Source of the DNA: Microcella sp.
GTDB taxonomy: Bacteria > Actinomycetota > Actinomycetes > Actinomycetales > Microbacteriaceae
Assembly (NCBI RefSeq): GCF_025808395.1
Contig: NZ_CP075524.1
Span: 62,001-126,000, forward strand
Reading direction: 5' to 3'
DNA length: 64,000 nucleotides
In this document: in pieces, positions 1 through 7,708 of the stretch
Numbering within the stretch: the first letter of the stretch is position 1
Layout of the letters: the number at the start of each line of letters is the position of its first letter
Notes under the pieces: generated by a model
Seen by the model: the letters and a program-made list of their open reading frames with translations, nothing else
Database searches by the model: none
Told to the model about the DNA's origin: nothing
Position numbers and translations under genes: made by a program

Positions 1-147
1 CTTGAGCAGGTGCTTGCCGGTTCGTTGATCACGAAGGACGAGTTGGCGTCGGCGGGGGTGCGGTGGCCAGAGACGCGCGACGACCGCAAGCCGCGCCGCA
101 AGGTGGCCGCCAACACTCTCGACATTTTCGGCGACGAGACCGAGTAG
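1..147 (+). CDS. C-terminal end of an unrecognised protein (partial)
   Basis: The frame is open from the first base and ends at TAG 145-147, giving the last 48 residues of a protein whose start lies outside the window. The tail is charged (a DDRKPRRK stretch, then an acidic end FGDETE). The family is not recognisable from this piece. The next gene starts 18 bases downstream on the same strand, so the two are probably co-transcribed. Codon use is ordinary high-GC. Confidence 0.6.
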   Translation, partial: LEQVLAGSLITKDELASAGVRWPETRDDRKPRRKVAANTLDIFGDETE

Positions 148-165
148 TGAGGGAGTTCGCGAAGC

Positions 166-903
166 ATGAGGCGCGGTGACTACATCGTCTATGTGGACGA
201 AAGCGGCGACCACAACCTGGTTGACTTCGACCCTCACTACCCGCGCTTCGTGCTCGCATTCTGCATAGTCAAGATCGACCACTACGTCGATCACGTCGTG
301 CCATTCGTGCAGCGCCTCAAGTTCGATTTCTTCGGCCATGACATGGTCGTTCTTCATGAGCGGGAGATCCGCCAGAGGGCTCAACCATTCGACATTCTGA
401 TGAGGGAGGACACTCGCACGAAGTTCATGAGTCGCCTCGATGAGTTAATCAGTTCTTCTCGAATCGGAATCGTCGCAACGGTGATCCGCAAGCCAGAGTT
501 CCGCGATCGTCGGGGCTCACAGTTGAACCCCTACGAAGTAGCCCTCGAGTTCGGCCTCGAACGCGTCTTCCTTCAACTCCAGGTTCGGGGACAAGTGGGG
601 CGCAAGACATTCGTTGTTTTCGAGGGTCGAGGCCGTCTCGAAGACAAGGAACTCGAACTCGCCTTCAGGCGAATTCTCGACACCACGAAAATGCGCGGCA
701 TGGCGCAGACGCTGGACTTCATGTGTGTCGACAAGAAGACCAACAGTTCGGGACTACAGATCGCAGACCTTGTCGCACGACCCATCGGTATCCACGACTT
801 AAGGCCGAAGCAGCCGAACCACGCCTGGGCCGTCATCGAGCCGAAGCTGGTCAAGTCTGACGACGGGCAGGTGCGCGGCTACGGGCTCAAGATTTACCCG
901 TGA
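166..903 (+). CDS. DUF3800 domain protein
   Basis: 245 residues. The N-terminus carries the DUF3800 signature (VDESGDH, D11-E12-S13-G14), followed by further acidic positions (VVFEGRG near 150) and the C-terminal GLQIADLVARP block near residue 202. These acidic positions resemble the RNase-H-like layout suggested for the family; the molecular function is not established. Start: ATG at 166 follows a GAGGGAG ribosome site about 8 nt upstream. It probably forms a transcription unit with the truncated gene before it and ends at a hairpin (912-933). DUF3800 genes are frequent in mobile and defence-related regions, so this end of the window may be the edge of an island (inference). Codon use is less G/C-saturated than in the neighbouring housekeeping genes. 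Confidence 0.8.
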   Translation: MRRGDYIVYVDESGDHNLVDFDPHYPRFVLAFCIVKIDHYVDHVVPFVQRLKFDFFGHDMVVLHEREIRQRAQPFDILMREDTRTKFMSRLDELISSSRIGIVATVIRKPEFRDRRGSQLNPYEVALEFGLERVFLQLQVRGQVGRKTFVVFEGRGRLEDKELELAFRRILDTTKMRGMAQTLDFMCVDKKTNSSGLQIADLVARPIGIHDLRPKQPNHAWAVIEPKLVKSDDGQVRGYGLKIYP

Positions 904-911
904 AAGCGAAA

Positions 912-933
912 AGCCCCCGGAAATCCAGGGGCT
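912..933. terminator. Hairpin terminator after the DUF3800 gene
   Basis: AGCCCC (912-917) pairs with GGGGCT (928-933), and an inner GGA/TCC extends the stem. It lies 9 bases after the stop and between convergent genes. There is no long T run, so it is a candidate only. Confidence 0.55.
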
Positions 934-970
934 AGACGCCGACCGGGCACTCCCAGTCCACTTGCCCAAA

Positions 971-986
971 GTCTACCAAAGTAGAC
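971..986. repeat. Small perfect inverted repeat
   Basis: GTCTAC (971-976), loop CAAA, GTAGAC (981-986). It sits between convergent genes, 12 bases before the end of the minus-strand gene at 998. It could terminate transcription arriving from that side or be a protein site; nothing else decides. Confidence 0.4.
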
Positions 987-997
987 CCATCGGTGCA

Positions 998-1396
998 CTA
1001 GTTCTCCCGAGCCAGGGACTCGATCCTCGACCATGGGATGAGCCTGCGGATCGCCGCGCATTGAGAGGCAGGTCGGCCGAAACCGCTAGCCGATTGAGCC
1101 GCTCCATGCACCACCTCCGGATCTTCGCCCAATGCTTCCGCGATCCACAACAAGCCCGGCGCGCACTGGAAGTGGTTGTAGGCGTGCCGCGCGCCAAGCC
1201 CGCGCGTCACTCGCCCGTATGCTCCTGGCCCGTCGATCTCGTCGAGCCACGCAGTGACGTGCTCTTGTTGGCTCGACCACCAGTGCGCACCCGGAAGGTA
1301 TACCCGCTCGTACTCGTCAGAGATCGGATAGTGCGGCTCGGCTCTGCGAAGAATTTCGGCAAACTCTGCGCCAGTCATGTCGAACCGTTCTGCCAT
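998..1396 (-). CDS. Hypothetical protein, 132 aa
   Basis: A soluble, tryptophan- and histidine-containing protein with no family I can name. It starts at ATG 1396, 18 bases after the stop of the upstream exonuclease gene on the same strand, so the two are likely one operon. The sequence has normal amino-acid complexity (for example HAYNHFQCAPGLLWIAEALG in the middle), unlike the arginine/alanine-rich shadows in other frames. No signal peptide, membrane segment or known catalytic motif is visible. A role alongside the nuclease is possible but not supported by sequence. Confidence 0.6.
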   Translation of the reverse strand: MAERFDMTGAEFAEILRRAEPHYPISDEYERVYLPGAHWWSSQQEHVTAWLDEIDGPGAYGRVTRGLGARHAYNHFQCAPGLLWIAEALGEDPEVVHGAAQSASGFGRPASQCAAIRRLIPWSRIESLAREN

Positions 1397-1414
1397 ATTC
1401 GCTTTACCCGCCGC

Positions 1415-2029
1415 CTAAGCCAGCGCGGCAGGACGACGGTCGGCAGCATCTACATCAGCCGCTGCGCCGGTTCGCCCGACGCTCGTGCCGCAGATGCGCG
1501 CGAGGTCGGCGACCTCGGTCACGTCGTGCCGCTTCGCCGCGTGCACGATGATCGCGGCGCAGGCCTCGGCGTCGGCGAGGGCGTCGTGGTGGGCGAAGTC
1601 TTCGAAGCCGGCGGCCATCGCCGCGACGGGCAGGCGGTACGAGTCGAGGTGGTAGGTCTTGCGGGCGACCCGCAGGCTGCACACGTACGACAGTCTCGGC
1701 ACCTCGAGCGCGCTCGCCCGCTGCGCGGCGCTCAGCACGCCTATGTCGAACCCCGCGTTGTGGGCCGCGAGGGTGTCGCCGTCGACGAAGTCGAGCAAAG
1801 CATCCACCTGTTCAGACCACAGGGGAGCGTCGACGATGTCGGCGGCGGTGATGCCGTGGATGCGCGTGTTCCACTCGAGCATGTCGTCGAAGCCGAACGG
1901 CGGGCGGATCAGCCAGCCCGCGCGATCGACCACTCGGCCATCGCGCACCTTCACGAGCCCCACCGAGCACGCCGAGGCCGCATTGTTGTTGGCGGTCTCG
2001 AAGTCGATCGCGGTGAAGTTCAGCGGCAC
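1415..2029 (-). CDS. DnaQ-type DEDDh 3'-5' exonuclease
   Basis: 204 residues. The DEDDh exonuclease motifs are present in order: IDFET (D9, E11), the middle AHNAGFD (D95), and the third motif with H148 and D153 (HHDALADAEA). These coordinate two metal ions for 3'-5' removal of nucleotides from DNA or RNA. It is a free-standing domain, like small repair or RNA-trimming exonucleases, and does not carry the polymerase-binding tail of the Pol III epsilon subunit. The start is GTG 2029, only eight codons before the first motif, so little could be missing. It is transcribed divergently from the DMT transporter at 2097 and probably continues into the gene at 1396. Confidence 0.85.
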   Translation of the reverse strand: MPLNFTAIDFETANNNAASACSVGLVKVRDGRVVDRAGWLIRPPFGFDDMLEWNTRIHGITAADIVDAPLWSEQVDALLDFVDGDTLAAHNAGFDIGVLSAAQRASALEVPRLSYVCSLRVARKTYHLDSYRLPVAAMAAGFEDFAHHDALADAEACAAIIVHAAKRHDVTEVADLARICGTSVGRTGAAADVDAADRRPAALA

Positions 2030-2096
2030 CCCTCGATGCTCGCATGCGCCGCCGACGCGGCACGTCGGGCACGCCGCGCGGGCCTAGCCTTAGCTG

Positions 2097-3017
2097 GTGA
2101 ACCTGCTTCGCCGCTACTCGCCCGCCGTGCTGGCGCAATTGTTCTGGGCCATGAACTTCGTCGTCGCCGATCGGGTGATCGCCGAGTTCACGCCGCTCGA
2201 GCTGACGTTCTTGCGCTGGCTCGGCGCGTTTCCGATTCTGCTCGTGATCACCGTGTTCATCGAGCGACGGCACCGAGACAAGTGGCGGCTCGCGGCGCGC
2301 GAGTGGTGGATCCACGTCATTCAGGCCGTGCTCGGCATGGTCGGATACACCCTGCTGCTGTACGCGGCACTCGAGACCACCTCGCCGGTGAACGCGAGCG
2401 TGATCAGCGCCGTCAACCCCGCGCTCATCGCGCTCGCCGCCGTCGTGGTGCTGGGCGAGCGCATCCGTCGCGGGGGTGTGCTCGGCATCGTCATCTCGTT
2501 CGTCGGCGTCGTCATCGTGGTGGTGCTCGGCGGGTCTGCTGCGGTCGAGGGGTTCAGCATCGTGCCCGGCGACCTGCTCATTCTCGGAGCCATCGCCACC
2601 TGGACCGCCTACGTCATCATCAGCCGCCGCATCACGACTCCGCCGATCACGGCGACGACCGTGCAGGTGGGGCTGAGCGCGCTCATGCTCGCGCCGGTCA
2701 TGGCTATCGTCGGCATCCAGGCCCAACCGACCGCCGAAGGCTGGTGGGGGCTGGCGCTCATCATCGTCTTTCCGAGCGCGCTCGCCTACCTGCTGTGGAA
2801 CGTCGCCGTCACCCAGCTCGGCCCGTCGCGCACGGGAGTCTTCTTGAACCTGCTGCCCGTCTTCACGGCGATCATCGCCGTCTCGCTCGGTGATGCTCTC
2901 ACCGTCTGGCAGGTGATCGGTGGTCTCGTCGTGCTCGCGGGCGTGTATCTGACGACGAGGCCGGGGGCGACGGTGGCGGCGGTGGATGCTCGCGCCGAGC
3001 ATCCACCGAGGGAATAG
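2097..3017 (+). CDS. EamA/DMT-family transporter
   Basis: 306 residues with about ten hydrophobic helices arranged as two EamA repeats, typical of drug/metabolite exporters in the cytoplasmic membrane. A glutamate-containing ETTSPVNAS loop ends the first half, as usual in the family. The substrate cannot be read from sequence. GTG 2097 lies 6 nt after a TAGCCT -10 hexamer (2085-2090) with no ribosome site, so the mRNA is probably leaderless. It is divergent from the exonuclease gene. A second, different DMT transporter lies at 16549. Confidence 0.85.
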   Translation: MNLLRRYSPAVLAQLFWAMNFVVADRVIAEFTPLELTFLRWLGAFPILLVITVFIERRHRDKWRLAAREWWIHVIQAVLGMVGYTLLLYAALETTSPVNASVISAVNPALIALAAVVVLGERIRRGGVLGIVISFVGVVIVVVLGGSAAVEGFSIVPGDLLILGAIATWTAYVIISRRITTPPITATTVQVGLSALMLAPVMAIVGIQAQPTAEGWWGLALIIVFPSALAYLLWNVAVTQLGPSRTGVFLNLLPVFTAIIAVSLGDALTVWQVIGGLVVLAGVYLTTRPGATVAAVDARAEHPPRE

Positions 3018-3045
3018 TTCTTCATTCGCACGCATTGACTCGGGT

Positions 3046-4083
3046 ATGACGAAGCTCGGGTTTCTCTCGTTCGGGCACTGGCAAGACGTGCCCGGTTCGC
3101 GCACGCGCACCGGTGCCGAAGTGCTGCAGCAGGCGATCGAGCTTGCAGTCGCGGCCGAAGAGGTCGGCGTCGACGGCGCATACTTTCGAGTGCACCACTT
3201 CGCGCGGCAGCACGCGTCGCCATGGCCGTTGCTCGCCGCCGCGGGTGCGCGCACGAGCCGCATCGAGCTCGGCACCGGGGTCATCGACATGCGCTACGAG
3301 AACCCGCTCGCGATGGCCGAGCTCGCCGGGCAGGCCGACCTCATCGCGGGTGAGCGCCTGCAGCTCGGCATCAGCCGAGGGTCACCCGAGACGGTCGTCG
3401 ACGGCTGGCGCGCGTTCGGTTTCGAGCCCGCCGAGGGTGAGACTGATGCCGACATGGCGCGGCGCCACACCGAGGTCTTCCGTCGAGCGATCGCTGGCGA
3501 AGGCTTCGCAGCGGGTAATCCGCGCATGACGGGCACGAGCGCTCCGCAGCCGGTTCAGCCGCAGTCGCCGAGTTTGAGCAACCGCATCTGGTGGGGTGCA
3601 GGCACCCGCGCGACCGCCGTCTGGACTGCCGAGCAGGGCATGAACCTCATGAGCTCGACGCTGCTCACCGAAGACACCGGGGTGCCGTTCGATGAGTTGC
3701 AGGCTGAGCAGATCGCGATGTTCCGGGCGGCGTGGGTGTCGGCTGCGCACGCGCGCACGCCTCGGGTGTCGGTGAGCCGCAGCATTCTGCCGATCATCGA
3801 CGACGAGACGCAGTACTACTTCGGCGTGCAGGCGCAGGGGCCGCAAGAAGACCAGGTCGGCATTCTCGACGGATCCCGCTCGCGCTTCGGCCGCTCGTAC
3901 ATCGGCACGCCCGACGCGATCGCCGCCGAACTCGCCCGCGACGCGGCCGTGCAGGCCGCCGACACGCTGCTGGTGACAGTGCCGAACCAGCTCGGCGTCG
4001 AGTTCAACGCGCGCGTGCTGCAGTCGATCGTGCGCGACATCATGCCGGTCGTCGACGCCGAGGTCGCGCCCTCGCTGGCCTAG
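3046..4083 (+). CDS. LLM-class flavin-dependent oxidoreductase
   Basis: 345 residues with a luciferase-like TIM-barrel pattern: KLGFLSFGHW at the N-terminus, HHFARQHASPWPLLAAAGAR, the LGTGV segment and a late SYIGTPDAIAAEL block. Members use FMN (or F420) to oxidise or reduce small organics; the substrate is unknown. ATG 3046 is chosen because the longer in-frame extension to 2986 overlaps the end of the transporter gene and has no family similarity. Its stop TAG (4081-4083) shares the CTAG palindrome with the stop of the convergent glycosidase gene. Confidence 0.85.
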   Translation: MTKLGFLSFGHWQDVPGSRTRTGAEVLQQAIELAVAAEEVGVDGAYFRVHHFARQHASPWPLLAAAGARTSRIELGTGVIDMRYENPLAMAELAGQADLIAGERLQLGISRGSPETVVDGWRAFGFEPAEGETDADMARRHTEVFRRAIAGEGFAAGNPRMTGTSAPQPVQPQSPSLSNRIWWGAGTRATAVWTAEQGMNLMSSTLLTEDTGVPFDELQAEQIAMFRAAWVSAAHARTPRVSVSRSILPIIDDETQYYFGVQAQGPQEDQVGILDGSRSRFGRSYIGTPDAIAAELARDAAVQAADTLLVTVPNQLGVEFNARVLQSIVRDIMPVVDAEVAPSLA

Positions 4084-5894
4084 ACGGGTCGCACGCTGAG
4101 GGCGAGGCCGTCAGCGCTCGCTGTGTCGAGCAGGATGCCGGCCTCGAGCTCGGCGAGGGTCATCCGCTGCTCGGCGCCGCTCCACTCGTCGCGCACGAGC
4201 CAGGCATCCGCGCTCGACGCGAGCAGGGGGTGCCAGCGCACCTCGGCGCCCACGGCAGACTCGGTGACCGCGAAGGTCGCGAGCTGCGCGCCATCGGGCC
4301 GCGGGGTGCACGCGAGACCCGTCACCCCGGCCGAAGAACCCGAGAGCACGGGCGGCACCGCGCGAGCATCCATCGACGCCGTACGCCAGTCGCGGTAGAT
4401 CTCGATCGCGCGCTGCATCTCGGCAAGCTGCGAAGGCGCCCAGCCCGGCAGGTCGCCCATGAGAATCCACGGGCCGCCGACGAGGTACGGTGCGAGCTGC
4501 GCCCGCAGGGGCTTGTTCGGCTCATCGCCCATGTACTTGCTCGTCCACGACGAGGGCAGGTAGACGCCGAGGCCGAGGGCCGCGAGCCGGTTCTCCTCCG
4601 AACGGCACCAGTCGTCGCCGATCGTCGTGTCGTGGTGGGCGATCATCTGGAGGTCGAGGGGCTTGCCGCCGTTCCAGCAGTTCTCGATGAGCAGCGCGGG
4701 GTGCGACTCGCGCAGCGACGCCAGCACCGAGTACCAGCCCGCGACCCCAGCCGCCTCGCCTGCACCGGGGTCGTGCGTGTGGTGCTCGGCGTCGCACCGG
4801 CTGATGGTCTCGAAGTCGTGCAGCAGCCAGTCGACGCCGTCGCGCACCAGGCGGTCGAGGCAGGCGAGCACGTGCTCGCGCGCGGGCTCGTGCCCGAGGC
4901 ACAGCGAATGGTTGCGGTGCGACACCATCTGGTGGCGGCCGTTCCAGGTGGCGAGCCAGTCGGGGTGCGCGGTCGCGACCGCCGAGTCGGGGGAGGCGTT
5001 GCCAGCCCCCACCCAGAGCCCGAGCTTCATTCCGCGATCGTGCGCAAGCGCGGCGATGCCGGCGACCCCGCCCGCGTAGCCGGCCTGCGCGTTCCAGTCG
5101 CCGACGTGGTCTTCCCAGCCCTTGTCGACCGTCACGACCTCGACGCCGAGGCCGGCCGCGACGTCGAAGAACGCCGTGACGCGCTCGGGGTCGATGTCGG
5201 TGCCGAAGCCCCAGGTGTCGGCGATGAGCGGTGGCGGGGCGGTGGATGCTCGGCTCGGCACCGTCGCGGCCAGCAGCTCGCGCAGCCAGGCCTCGGCGGT
5301 GTCGTGGCCGCCGACGCCGTGGCGCACGAACAGGCCCGGGAGGGCATCCGGGGCCGGAAGCTCGGCGGGGCGGAAGGTCTGCCACGGCAGGCGCGACTGC
5401 ACGGTCAGACCGTGGTCGTCGGCGAGCAGGTCGAGCAGCACGCAGTCGCTGCGGTCGAGGGCCATCGCCAGCGCGACCTCCCGCCCGTCGGCGTCGACGC
5501 CTGCCACGGTGCACCAGCCGGCTGCATCCTGATAGCGCTCGTCGACCTCGGGGGAGTGCCCGACAGAGCGGTAGAGCACTCCGTCGTGGCGGTCGCCTTC
5601 GGGAAAGTCGAAGGGCGTGCGCGAGCCGCGTGCGTCGTCGTGATTGAGCACGGCGGCATCGGCGACCGAGTAGGCGCCGCTCACGAGCGTGCGCGGCCGG
5701 GCCGGGCTCATCGCGAGCTCATCGATGCGGAAGCCGCGAAACTTCGCATCCCACGTGAAGGGGTGCAGCACCCGCACGGTCACGTCGTGCCAGCCGTCGA
5801 GCCGCAGGCGGGCGACGATCGTGTCGCCGGGCTGTGCGGCGGAGTGGTCAGGACGCTCGGGGTGCGCGACGATGCGCTCGAAGCCGTTGGGCAT
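4080..5894 (-). CDS. GH36-like glycoside hydrolase (alpha-galactosidase family)
   Basis: 604 residues: an N-terminal beta-rich region (1-220), a catalytic barrel (about 222-520) and a small C-terminal domain. Barrel landmarks are DTWGFGTDID (226-235), VDKGWEDHVGDW (256-267), GLWVGAGN (292-299), the presumed nucleophile D360 in LLHDFET, and the presumed acid/base D427/D428 in GDDWCRSEENR. The motifs are divergent from classical alpha-galactosidases, so the sugar specificity is uncertain. No signal peptide is seen, so it probably acts on imported oligosaccharides. No sugar transporter or regulator lies next to it. It overlaps the convergent LLM gene by 4 bases. Confidence 0.75.
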   Translation of the reverse strand: MPNGFERIVAHPERPDHSAAQPGDTIVARLRLDGWHDVTVRVLHPFTWDAKFRGFRIDELAMSPARPRTLVSGAYSVADAAVLNHDDARGSRTPFDFPEGDRHDGVLYRSVGHSPEVDERYQDAAGWCTVAGVDADGREVALAMALDRSDCVLLDLLADDHGLTVQSRLPWQTFRPAELPAPDALPGLFVRHGVGGHDTAEAWLRELLAATVPSRASTAPPPLIADTWGFGTDIDPERVTAFFDVAAGLGVEVVTVDKGWEDHVGDWNAQAGYAGGVAGIAALAHDRGMKLGLWVGAGNASPDSAVATAHPDWLATWNGRHQMVSHRNHSLCLGHEPAREHVLACLDRLVRDGVDWLLHDFETISRCDAEHHTHDPGAGEAAGVAGWYSVLASLRESHPALLIENCWNGGKPLDLQMIAHHDTTIGDDWCRSEENRLAALGLGVYLPSSWTSKYMGDEPNKPLRAQLAPYLVGGPWILMGDLPGWAPSQLAEMQRAIEIYRDWRTASMDARAVPPVLSGSSAGVTGLACTPRPDGAQLATFAVTESAVGAEVRWHPLLASSADAWLVRDEWSGAEQRMTLAELEAGILLDTASADGLALSVRPV

Positions 5895-6019
5895 GACTTA
5901 GATCATACCTTTGCTGTTGCCCCGAGGGGTTCGCACCCACGTCACCCGTTCGGGAACCCTCCTCCTGTTCCGGGACGGGTGCAGTGTTCCCCGTGGGGCG
6001 GGTGAGCCTGCGAGTGCCT

Positions 6020-6229
6020 CATCGACCCGAGCCCGCGGTAGTGCTCGATGGTCACGGCGGCAGGCGCAGCGCCTTGGCCAGCGAGCACGAACGGATGCTC
6101 TCCCGCGGGCGCCACGATCGCCGTCAGGTCTCCGCCCGGCCCGTTGAGGTGCGGCTCGACGACGTGCAGCACGAAGGCGGCGGGCACGGCGGCGTCGACC
6201 GCGGTGCCGCCCCGCCCGAACAATGACGC
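6020..6229 (-). pseudogene. Gamma-glutamyltransferase fragment (relic)
   Basis: On the minus strand about 70 codons read as the N-terminal part of a gamma-glutamyltransferase: GRGGTAVDAAVPAAFVLHVV, then EPHLNGPGGDL and a later FVLAGQGAAPAAVT segment. Real enzymes are over 500 residues, with the catalytic Thr far downstream. Here the frame loses similarity after YRGLG and stops near 5942, and the 5' end is overwritten by the ychF promoter. It is a decayed remnant, probably without a product. The stretch 5895-6287 holds nothing else apart from the ychF promoter at its end. Confidence 0.75.
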
Positions 6230-6287
6230 CCCCGTACCAGCGCCGCGCATCCGGAGCCCCGGTCGACCGCCGGTAGGCTGACCTCTC

Positions 6288-7361
6288 GTGGCTCTCACTA
6301 TCGGCATCGTCGGCCTGCCCAACGTCGGCAAGTCCACCCTCTTCAACGCGCTCACCGAGAACGACGTGCTCGCGGCGAACTACCCGTTCGCCACGATCGA
6401 GCCCAACGTCGGGGTCGTCGAGCTGCCCGACCCTCGCCTTAAGGTGCTCGCCGAGATCTTCGGCAGCGAGCGCATCCTGCCCGCCGCCGTGTCGTTCGTC
6501 GACATCGCGGGCATCGTGAAGGGCGCGAGCGAGGGCGAGGGGCTCGGCAACCAGTTCCTCGCGAACATCCGCGAGTCCGACGCGATCGCGCAGGTTGTGC
6601 GCGCCTTCACCGACTCCGATGTCGTGCACGTCGCCGGAGCCGTCGACCCCGCCAGCGACATGGAGACCATCAACACCGAGCTCATGCTCGCCGACCTGCA
6701 GACGCTCGAGAAGGCGATCCCGCGGTATGAGAAAGAGGTGAAGGGCAAGAAGCTCGACCCCTCGGTCTTGCAAGCGGCACAGGATGCTCACGCGCTGCTC
6801 TCCGCCGGCACCACCCTCTCCTCCGCCGGATTCGACGCCGCGCCCATCCGCGAGCTCGGCCTGCTCAGCGCGAAGCCCTTCATCTACGTGTTCAACGTCG
6901 ACGAGGGGGTGCTCGGCGACACCGCGCGCATGGACGAGCTCGCCGCGCTCGTGGCGCCCGCCAAGGCCGTCTTCCTCGACGCGAAGATCGAGAGCGAGCT
7001 CATCGGCATGGACGCCGACGACGCGGCCGAACTATTGGCGTCGACGGGTCAAGCCGAGAGCGGGCTCAACCAGCTGGCGCGCATCGGCTTCGACACCCTG
7101 GGTCTGCAGACCTACCTCACGGCCGGCCCGAAAGAGTCGCGCGCCTGGACGATCGGCAAAGGCTGGAAGGCTCCGCAGGCCGCGGGCGTCATCCACACCG
7201 ACTTCGAGAAGGGCTTCATCAAGGCCGAGGTCATCGGCTTCGACGACCTCGTGGAGTGCGGCTCGGTCGCCGAGGCCCGCGCAAAGGGCAAGGCCCGCAT
7301 CGAGGGCAAGGACTACGTCATGCAAGACGGCGACGTGGTCGAGTTCCGGTTTAACGTCTAA
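6288..7361 (+). CDS. ychF: Ribosome-associated ATPase YchF (Obg family)
   Basis: 357 residues, the normal length. The P-loop GLPNVGKST (9-17) is followed by DIAGIVKGASEGEGLGNQFL, a coiled-coil-forming middle and a C-terminal TGS domain ending in VVEFRFNV. YchF hydrolyses ATP, binds ribosomes and modulates stress responses. GTG 6288 lies 8 nt after TAGGCT (6274-6279), so a leaderless mRNA is likely. The last ten codons (7332-7361) recur at 9241-9270 with only synonymous differences, suggesting that the 3' end of this gene has been an integration target and was restored by the incoming DNA. Confidence 0.95.
   Translation: MALTIGIVGLPNVGKSTLFNALTENDVLAANYPFATIEPNVGVVELPDPRLKVLAEIFGSERILPAAVSFVDIAGIVKGASEGEGLGNQFLANIRESDAIAQVVRAFTDSDVVHVAGAVDPASDMETINTELMLADLQTLEKAIPRYEKEVKGKKLDPSVLQAAQDAHALLSAGTTLSSAGFDAAPIRELGLLSAKPFIYVFNVDEGVLGDTARMDELAALVAPAKAVFLDAKIESELIGMDADDAAELLASTGQAESGLNQLARIGFDTLGLQTYLTAGPKESRAWTIGKGWKAPQAAGVIHTDFEKGFIKAEVIGFDDLVECGSVAEARAKGKARIEGKDYVMQDGDVVEFRFNV
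7332..7361 (+). repeat. Direct repeat, left copy (ychF 3' end; att-like)
   Basis: Thirty bases encoding DVVEFRFNV and stop. The right copy at 9241-9270 matches 26 of 30 positions, and all four differences are third-codon positions (CGG/CGA, TTT/TTC, GTC/GTG, TAA/TAG). The pair bounds a 1.88-kb segment. No integrase gene is present between the copies. Confidence 0.7.
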
Positions 7362-7673
7362 CGCCCAACAGTGGCGCTCGTTGCCTGCACGCCGAACAAC
7401 GTCGGCTTCGCAAACTCCCAGTAGCCGAAGAGGTCTCCGGCAGCGGCCTCGTCGCGGCCCGTGTCATCGGCTCCGGCTGTACCTCGATGGCTACCGTTCC
7501 TCGTGCGATGCAGTACAGGGTGGTTGAGTAGCTGGCGAGGCGTCCACAGTGATCGCTCTCTGAGGGCGATGTCGATGAACGGCTTGCTGAGGACGGTACT
7601 CAGCGGGAGGATGTCGCCTGCACCCCTCGGAACGCAACTCCACTCGGTGGCACACCGTGCACGCCAATATTCC

Positions 7674-7702
7674 TTGACAAGACTATTCGTGTATACGAAT
7701 AT
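7674..7702 (+). promoter_or_regulatory. Promoter and ArsR-type operator
   Basis: A -35 TTGACA (7674-7679), a 17-nt spacer and a -10 GAATAT (7697-7702) end 6 nt before the GTG start of the regulator gene. The perfect palindrome TATTCGT-GTAT-ACGAATA (7684-7701) lies between and over these elements, where a bound repressor would block RNA polymerase. Autorepression is inferred. The flanking stretch 7362-7673 is comparatively AT-rich. On its minus strand an open frame ends with a protein-like segment (GDLFGYWEFAKPTLFG) but has no support as an intact gene. Confidence 0.75.
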
Positions 7703-7708
7703 AGAGTT

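Noticed and set aside
962..2893. Plus-strand frame of about 640 codons across the exonuclease and transporter genes
   Set aside because: It runs antisense to one gene and out of frame with another; composition is that of a shadow.
3732..6005. Long plus-strand frame of about 750 codons opposite the GH36 gene
   Set aside because: It mirrors the real minus-strand gene, with low-complexity Arg/Gly/Val text and no family similarity.
7362..7673. Minus-strand gene upstream of the ArsR regulator
   Set aside because: The end of the frame reads like protein, but there is no defined start, length or family; it may be a gene fragment and is only mentioned with the promoter.
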